Assembly (NCBI GenBank): GCA_949127735.1
Contig: CASBPX010000021.1
Coordinates: 1 to 55,808 of the forward strand
DNA from: Candidatus Obscuribacterales bacterium
GTDB lineage: Bacteria > Cyanobacteriota > Vampirovibrionia > Obscuribacterales > Obscuribacteraceae
Length of the DNA: 55,808 bases
Reading direction: 5' to 3'
A model generated the notes under the pieces. It did no database searches. It was not told the origin of the DNA and saw only the letters and a program-made list of their open reading frames with translations. The position numbers and the translations under genes are program-made. Each line of letters begins with the position of its first letter. Position 1 is the first letter of the stretch. Positions 52,015 to 55,808 of this stretch are shown here, piece after piece.

Positions 52015-52356
52015 CTAATACTTGATTAAACTGGGATCTACTTCATCTGCCCAGCGCAAAATGCCACCGGTCAAATTCATTACTTTTTCAAAGCCCTGAC
52101 TGCGCAGAAAACCGGCGCAGCGATCAGAGCGCGCACCTGATCGGCAATAAACGACGATTTCTTCTTGCTTTTGCTCAGCTAGCTCCTGATAACGTTGTGG
52201 CAGATCGCCCATAGGAATCTGCGCTGAGTTGTTGAGTGAACAGATGCCAAGTTCATGATTTTCCCTGATGTCAAGGATGAATAGCTTGTCGCCAGCATCC
52301 AGGCGCTTCTTCAGTTCCAGTGGGGTTATCTCAAGTTTTGTCGAATCAATGTTCAT
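52015..52356 (-). CDS. Single-domain rhodanese sulfurtransferase
   Basis: A 113-residue rhodanese. The active-site loop CRSGARS carries the persulfide cysteine (around residue 71). The N-terminal pattern ITPLELKKRLDAGDKLFILDIRENHELGICS and the C-terminal SQGFEKVMNLTGGILRW are typical of GlpE-like single-domain proteins. It may move sulfane sulfur and could serve the sulfide:quinone oxidoreductase, but the genes are distant. The start is ATG at 52356. It is divergent from the TerB-like gene, with 91 bases between. Confidence 0.95.
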   Translation of the reverse strand: MNIDSTKLEITPLELKKRLDAGDKLFILDIRENHELGICSLNNSAQIPMGDLPQRYQELAEQKQEEIVVYCRSGARSDRCAGFLRSQGFEKVMNLTGGILRWADEVDPSLIKY

Positions 52357-52447
52357 GGCACCCTAATTTTTGTCCTTCGGCTTTTCTGCTTTTCTTGCGA
52401 GCTTTAAGTATAATCTCAACTTGAAGTTCGCATTAGGAGGCGCACGC

Positions 52448-52669
52448 GTGGCCAGAACATTAGAAGAAGCCCTTAAAGAAGTACTCGCCGACGATAACAC
52501 AGTCTCTAAATACGAGGCAAAAGTTATTCGTGAGTTGGTTATGGCCGATGGAGTAGTGACGGAAGATGAGAAGGCAGCCTTGCAACAAGCGCTGTCTAAG
52601 AACACTTTCTCAGACGAAGCATTCCAGCTGTTGTCATCCATTTTGCTCAGATCTCACATGAAAGATTAG
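52448..52669 (+). CDS. Small TerB-like helical protein
   Basis: A 73-residue helical protein. SKYEAKVIRELVMADGVVTEDEKAALQQAL resembles the acidic, metal-binding TerB/DjlA-like fold (ADG-x-VT-x-E). The start is GTG at 52448, with AGGAGG 7 bases upstream, the best ribosome site in this part of the window; a longer reading from 52370 has none. Function is unknown. It is convergent with the DECH helicase gene, 26 bases apart. Confidence 0.85.
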   Translation: MARTLEEALKEVLADDNTVSKYEAKVIRELVMADGVVTEDEKAALQQALSKNTFSDEAFQLLSSILLRSHMKD

Positions 52670-52695
52670 GCATAGATTGGTCTAACGACAGTGGT

Positions 52696-55600
52696 CTATT
52701 CCCAGAGTAATCTTTTAGCGAGACTGGGACCAATGCCGAAATATTTGTTTAAAAGCTCGGGTTTTGTCTCGGTAACGACGATGAAACCCGGGCTTACATA
52801 TTTGTTCCAGGCATCTTGGAAAGCCTGGCGACCTTTTTCCGAACGGGCTAAAAGATTTGGCACCGCATGGTAACTGCCGATTTTAGGTTCAGCCCGACCG
52901 GCTATATATTTGCGAAAAAAGCGATCGCTTTCTTCTTCTGCTACAGCTTCAGAAAGTGTAAATTCATACTTTGCAATTAAGTAGGGCTGATTGGCCAGAG
53001 GTGCCAGCACTTCTTTCAGTGATTGATTGAAATTCTTTGATGCCTGGGGCTCCACGTCATCAAGAAAGACTCGATAGCTGCCGTCTGAGCGCATGGTGGC
53101 ATGAATGCTTTCCTTGCTTACCGCAGGTGGTAAAAGCTTTATTTGTTGCAGTGCCACCATAACGGCGTTAGCAATATCTACCAATGATGATTCTTGCGAA
53201 TTGGGTTGGCAGAGGTCTTTTTTCAGTTTTAGGAATAATGCTTTGCGTTTCATGGCAGCCACAGTCAGAGTACCGCACAGAGGCACAATCGCGGCCCAGA
53301 TAAAAGGTGCCATGCCACCGGCCACCATTGCCGCCGCCACTGCTGCTGATACCAGACCCCCCAGGCCGGTATATTCGAACCAGATGCCATTCAGAGCAGC
53401 GCGCAACTCTTTAGCGTGCTCATTATACTTGCTATTGTAGCGAATGTGAGGCGGGGTCAGAGCCAGTTTGCGCATGCGCGCAACTTCAAGACATTCAAGC
53501 AATCTATTTTTATACGGCTCTCCTATCTTCCAGAGCTCATAAATTTTGTCGCGCACCATCGCGCGTCCCATCATTTCTTGGTTGAAGTCGGCGAACGAAG
53601 CAAAAACCTCTGCTGGAGTTAGTTCTGAGAACGATGGATGCACATGTCCGACACCGCATTCGATTTGACCATCGTCACAAATGCCAAAATAGCCGTCATG
53701 TTTGCGCACAAAACGGTGGTAATCGTTCAAGCCTTTTTCTAAGCTTGGTGCGATGCAGACCACATCCCAGTTATTGGCTACCTTACGGTCGCCCAGGGCA
53801 TCATTTTGAATGCGAATAGAGCGACCACGCAGTTGTTTGACAGAAACTGCCGACGTTGTGGTAGTTAAATCAATCAGTGTATTGAGCGCCTGGCTGTCCC
53901 AGCCTTCGCCAAATAAACCTCTGGTGCCTATTAAACATTTGGTTATGCCGCGTTCAAAAAGACTGGTGGCGAGTGCCACATACAGGCGCGATTCCCAGGC
54001 CGACGAATTTGCCGTAAGCTGGCAATATTTGTCGCCAGCTTTGTAATTTACGAGCAACTCAAAGTTGTAACCGGCTTCTTTAATGAAGATTTTTGCCGCT
54101 TCGACAAATTGCTCTTGTATGGCACTATCCACAAGTAGAAGTGAACCGGTCACCAGGCACGGATTGAGATAGACGGCAATCGGGCTCTGCAGCAAAATGC
54201 GCATGGTGGCAACTGCACCACCCGACTCTGGGCTGAGCACTCCTTCTAAGCTTTTGACGGCTGTGGCCGACATTTTTTCAAAATCAGTGACCACAACAGC
54301 CCGCAGTCGATCTTGTAAAACTCGATATTCCATGGCGAGAATTTCAGCAACAGCTTTTGGCTTGGCTTCGCTGAAGGCCAGTACGCGATCCACAGGTGAT
54401 GCCTGCTTGCGCAAACCCTGTTCGGTGATGGCATAGCCTAGTTTTCTCGTGGCTGAGCGAATGTGGTCATAAAGCTGGTGGCACTTTTCATCACCGCTAA
54501 GTTTGAGCTTTTTGGAAGCAAAATCTTCAATTAGAATCATCCAGTCTTCAAGCAACGGTGCCTGCGTCAACTCGTGAGAAAACTCTACTGCCCGTGGCCT
54601 GGGTAAGCCGAGCTTCCAGATGGCGCGCAGCAGTGCCGATGCCATAACAGTTTGGTTCTTAAAATAAGCGCTAAAGCCCTGTTGCAATTCGATAGATTGG
54701 GTTAAATCGAAAATATATTGTGTCAGAGGCGGATAGGTCACCGGGTCAGCAGCAGCTTGCGGCGCTTCAGCGTTGATGCTGAGAGCCTGTAATTTTTGAT
54801 TATTGTGCGGCTTCAAAAATTCGGCACCGCACAACTCTTCAATCAGAAGATGGAATTCTTTGTGCTGATCAGCTAGATAGTCAAATTCTTTTTGTGTCGG
54901 TTCGACAAAAAATACAAGATCTTGAAACGGTGCCAGCCCTTTTTCTTTAACCAGGGCGGGGGTAGGCACCTGATAGTCAATTTCGCCTACGAGGCTCAAA
55001 TAGCGCGTTTCTTGACTGGCGGATTTTTTCTCTGGTGGTGTACCAGTGAGGCCAATTACAATTGGATTGTCCAAATAGCGAATTAAATGCTGCATGATGG
55101 CGGCCCAGTAATCTGTCAAATGGTGGCACTCATCAAAAAGCACCATTTTGAATTTTTGCCGACGCAATGCTTGCAATAACTCAATGGCATTGGGATGCAG
55201 AACATCATTTAAATCCATCACTTCGGTCAGACGTTTGCGCAAGCGGCTCACATGCCTGGAAATTTCTTTTTGATGGGCCTTAGGATTATTTTGAAAAATC
55301 TCGATAATGCGCAGTTCAGCTTCGCCTATGCCGATAGAGCGCCCCTTTACCAGCTCCTCAACCCATGAATTGTGGGCCAACTTTTCTAAATATTCTTGTT
55401 CTTTACCGGGAGTGGAAAGCACCTGATAGGTAAGCACGGTGATGGGCTTGAGCGGTTTGTCTTCATGAGTGCCCAGCAACTGATCGGTTCGCTCTTTTGC
55501 TTGATTGTAATCTACCAGTTCAGGCGGCAGGAAGAGATCGAGTTTTGAGCCCCATTGCGACTGAATAGTGGTGTTTGGGCACAGTATCAATGCCGGACAC

Positions 55601-55782
55601 TTGAGGTTGCTTATCATTTGCAATCCGATTATGGTTTTGCCTGCCCCAGGCGGTGCCACTATATGCAGCTCTTTTTCGCCTCGAGAGAGCTTCCCGGCAA
55701 CCAGCTCCAAAATTTCATTTTGATAGCGGCGCATGGGATATCGAAATTGCAAATCAGCGAGCAAAGGGTCTTGCGCCGCCAT
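52696..55782 (-). CDS. SF2 DECH-box helicase with C-terminal hydrophobic segments
   Basis: A 1028-residue helicase. Motif I is APPGAGKT (43-50), motif II is DECH (217-220), motif III-like is TGTPP (246-250) and motifs V/VI are LFGEGWDSQ and QLRGRSIRIQ in the second RecA domain (about 590-650). After it comes a region with two hydrophobic helices (about 800-840, GLVSAAVAAAMVAGGM and MAPFIWAAIVPLCGTLTVAAM), uncommon for a helicase, and the C-terminus has a helix-hairpin-helix-like GIGPSLAKRLLW. The nucleic-acid substrate is unknown. The start is ATG at 55782, near the window edge. It may be a membrane-tethered DNA repair or defence helicase; no partner gene lies in the window. Confidence 0.9.
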   Translation of the reverse strand: MAAQDPLLADLQFRYPMRRYQNEILELVAGKLSRGEKELHIVAPPGAGKTIIGLQMISNLKCPALILCPNTTIQSQWGSKLDLFLPPELVDYNQAKERTDQLLGTHEDKPLKPITVLTYQVLSTPGKEQEYLEKLAHNSWVEELVKGRSIGIGEAELRIIEIFQNNPKAHQKEISRHVSRLRKRLTEVMDLNDVLHPNAIELLQALRRQKFKMVLFDECHHLTDYWAAIMQHLIRYLDNPIVIGLTGTPPEKKSASQETRYLSLVGEIDYQVPTPALVKEKGLAPFQDLVFFVEPTQKEFDYLADQHKEFHLLIEELCGAEFLKPHNNQKLQALSINAEAPQAAADPVTYPPLTQYIFDLTQSIELQQGFSAYFKNQTVMASALLRAIWKLGLPRPRAVEFSHELTQAPLLEDWMILIEDFASKKLKLSGDEKCHQLYDHIRSATRKLGYAITEQGLRKQASPVDRVLAFSEAKPKAVAEILAMEYRVLQDRLRAVVVTDFEKMSATAVKSLEGVLSPESGGAVATMRILLQSPIAVYLNPCLVTGSLLLVDSAIQEQFVEAAKIFIKEAGYNFELLVNYKAGDKYCQLTANSSAWESRLYVALATSLFERGITKCLIGTRGLFGEGWDSQALNTLIDLTTTTSAVSVKQLRGRSIRIQNDALGDRKVANNWDVVCIAPSLEKGLNDYHRFVRKHDGYFGICDDGQIECGVGHVHPSFSELTPAEVFASFADFNQEMMGRAMVRDKIYELWKIGEPYKNRLLECLEVARMRKLALTPPHIRYNSKYNEHAKELRAALNGIWFEYTGLGGLVSAAVAAAMVAGGMAPFIWAAIVPLCGTLTVAAMKRKALFLKLKKDLCQPNSQESSLVDIANAVMVALQQIKLLPPAVSKESIHATMRSDGSYRVFLDDVEPQASKNFNQSLKEVLAPLANQPYLIAKYEFTLSEAVAEEESDRFFRKYIAGRAEPKIGSYHAVPNLLARSEKGRQAFQDAWNKYVSPGFIVVTETKPELLNKYFGIGPSLAKRLLWE

Positions 55783-55808
55783 ATATTCTTCAGCTATAGG
55801 AATTACAA

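Overview
The window looks like chromosomal DNA from a Gram-negative-type bacterium of the non-photosynthetic cyanobacterial relatives (Melainabacteria/Vampirovibrionia, most like the Obscuribacter group). This is an inference from gene content, with no 16S rRNA to check it. It rests on an RRM RNA-binding protein of cyanobacterial type next to a DEAD-box helicase, many TPR proteins including a membrane kinase with a TPR tail, lipid A genes (lpxB, an msbA-type transporter) implying an outer membrane, and many lineage-specific secreted proteins. There is no sign of an integrated phage, transposon, CRISPR array, rRNA or tRNA.

Layout. 1-2 kb: a partial DEAD-box helicase with a DEGD motif, an RRM protein and a GIY-YIG-like protein, all minus. 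2-5.4 kb: a tightly overlapping plus-strand run (TPR protein, MFS transporter, NADP oxidoreductase, hypothetical). 5.4-7.9 kb: a large Ser/Thr kinase-TM-TPR receptor, divergent from two membrane/secreted genes. 9.9-10.3 kb: a gap with two back-to-back RNA hairpins and a possible 42-residue peptide. 10.3-11.4 kb: an sce7726-like nuclease-fold protein and an Rrf2 regulator.

11.5-17.4 kb: a complete inducible-mutagenesis cassette (imuA-like RecA-fold gene, imuB-like inactive Y-family polymerase, dnaE2). It is preceded by a sigma-70-like promoter whose spacer is filled by a perfect dyad ACCATAC-N4-GTATGGT, a good candidate for the SOS (LexA) operator of this lineage. 17.4-19.5 kb: a single gene fusing an AbiEi-like antitoxin domain to a complete HipA-type kinase. 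Upstream are four copies of an 8-bp operator in alternating orientation at helical spacing. This one-gene toxin/antitoxin hybrid is the least ordinary system in the window.

19.5-28.9 kb: xanthine phosphoribosyltransferase, rhomboid-TPR protease, two universal stress proteins, acetate kinase, a PDZ-CAP secreted protein, a carboxyltransferase subunit and two paralogous membrane proteins. 28.9-34.5 kb: a minus-strand envelope operon secG-menG-lpxB-msbA-metalloprotease. 34.6-37.5 kb: a mitochondrial-type sulfide:quinone oxidoreductase and a protein made of three YbjQ-like repeats, then ruvX. 37.6-43.2 kb: sixA, a TonB-C-like secreted protein, a DUF6159-like membrane protein, then an operon of a two-domain hydrolase fusion, cutA and a long-chain acyl-CoA synthetase. 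43.4-55.8 kb: small secreted and signalling proteins (DUF3465 lipoprotein, pseudopilin-like, Hpt, HbpS-like), a second acyl-CoA synthetase, a HExxH peptidase, an alpha/beta hydrolase with a DUF2156 acyltransferase-like protein, a rhodanese, a TerB-like small protein and a 1028-residue DECH helicase with membrane-like segments. Two copies of a 51-bp hairpin-bearing dispersed repeat lie downstream of ackA and of the rhodanese gene.
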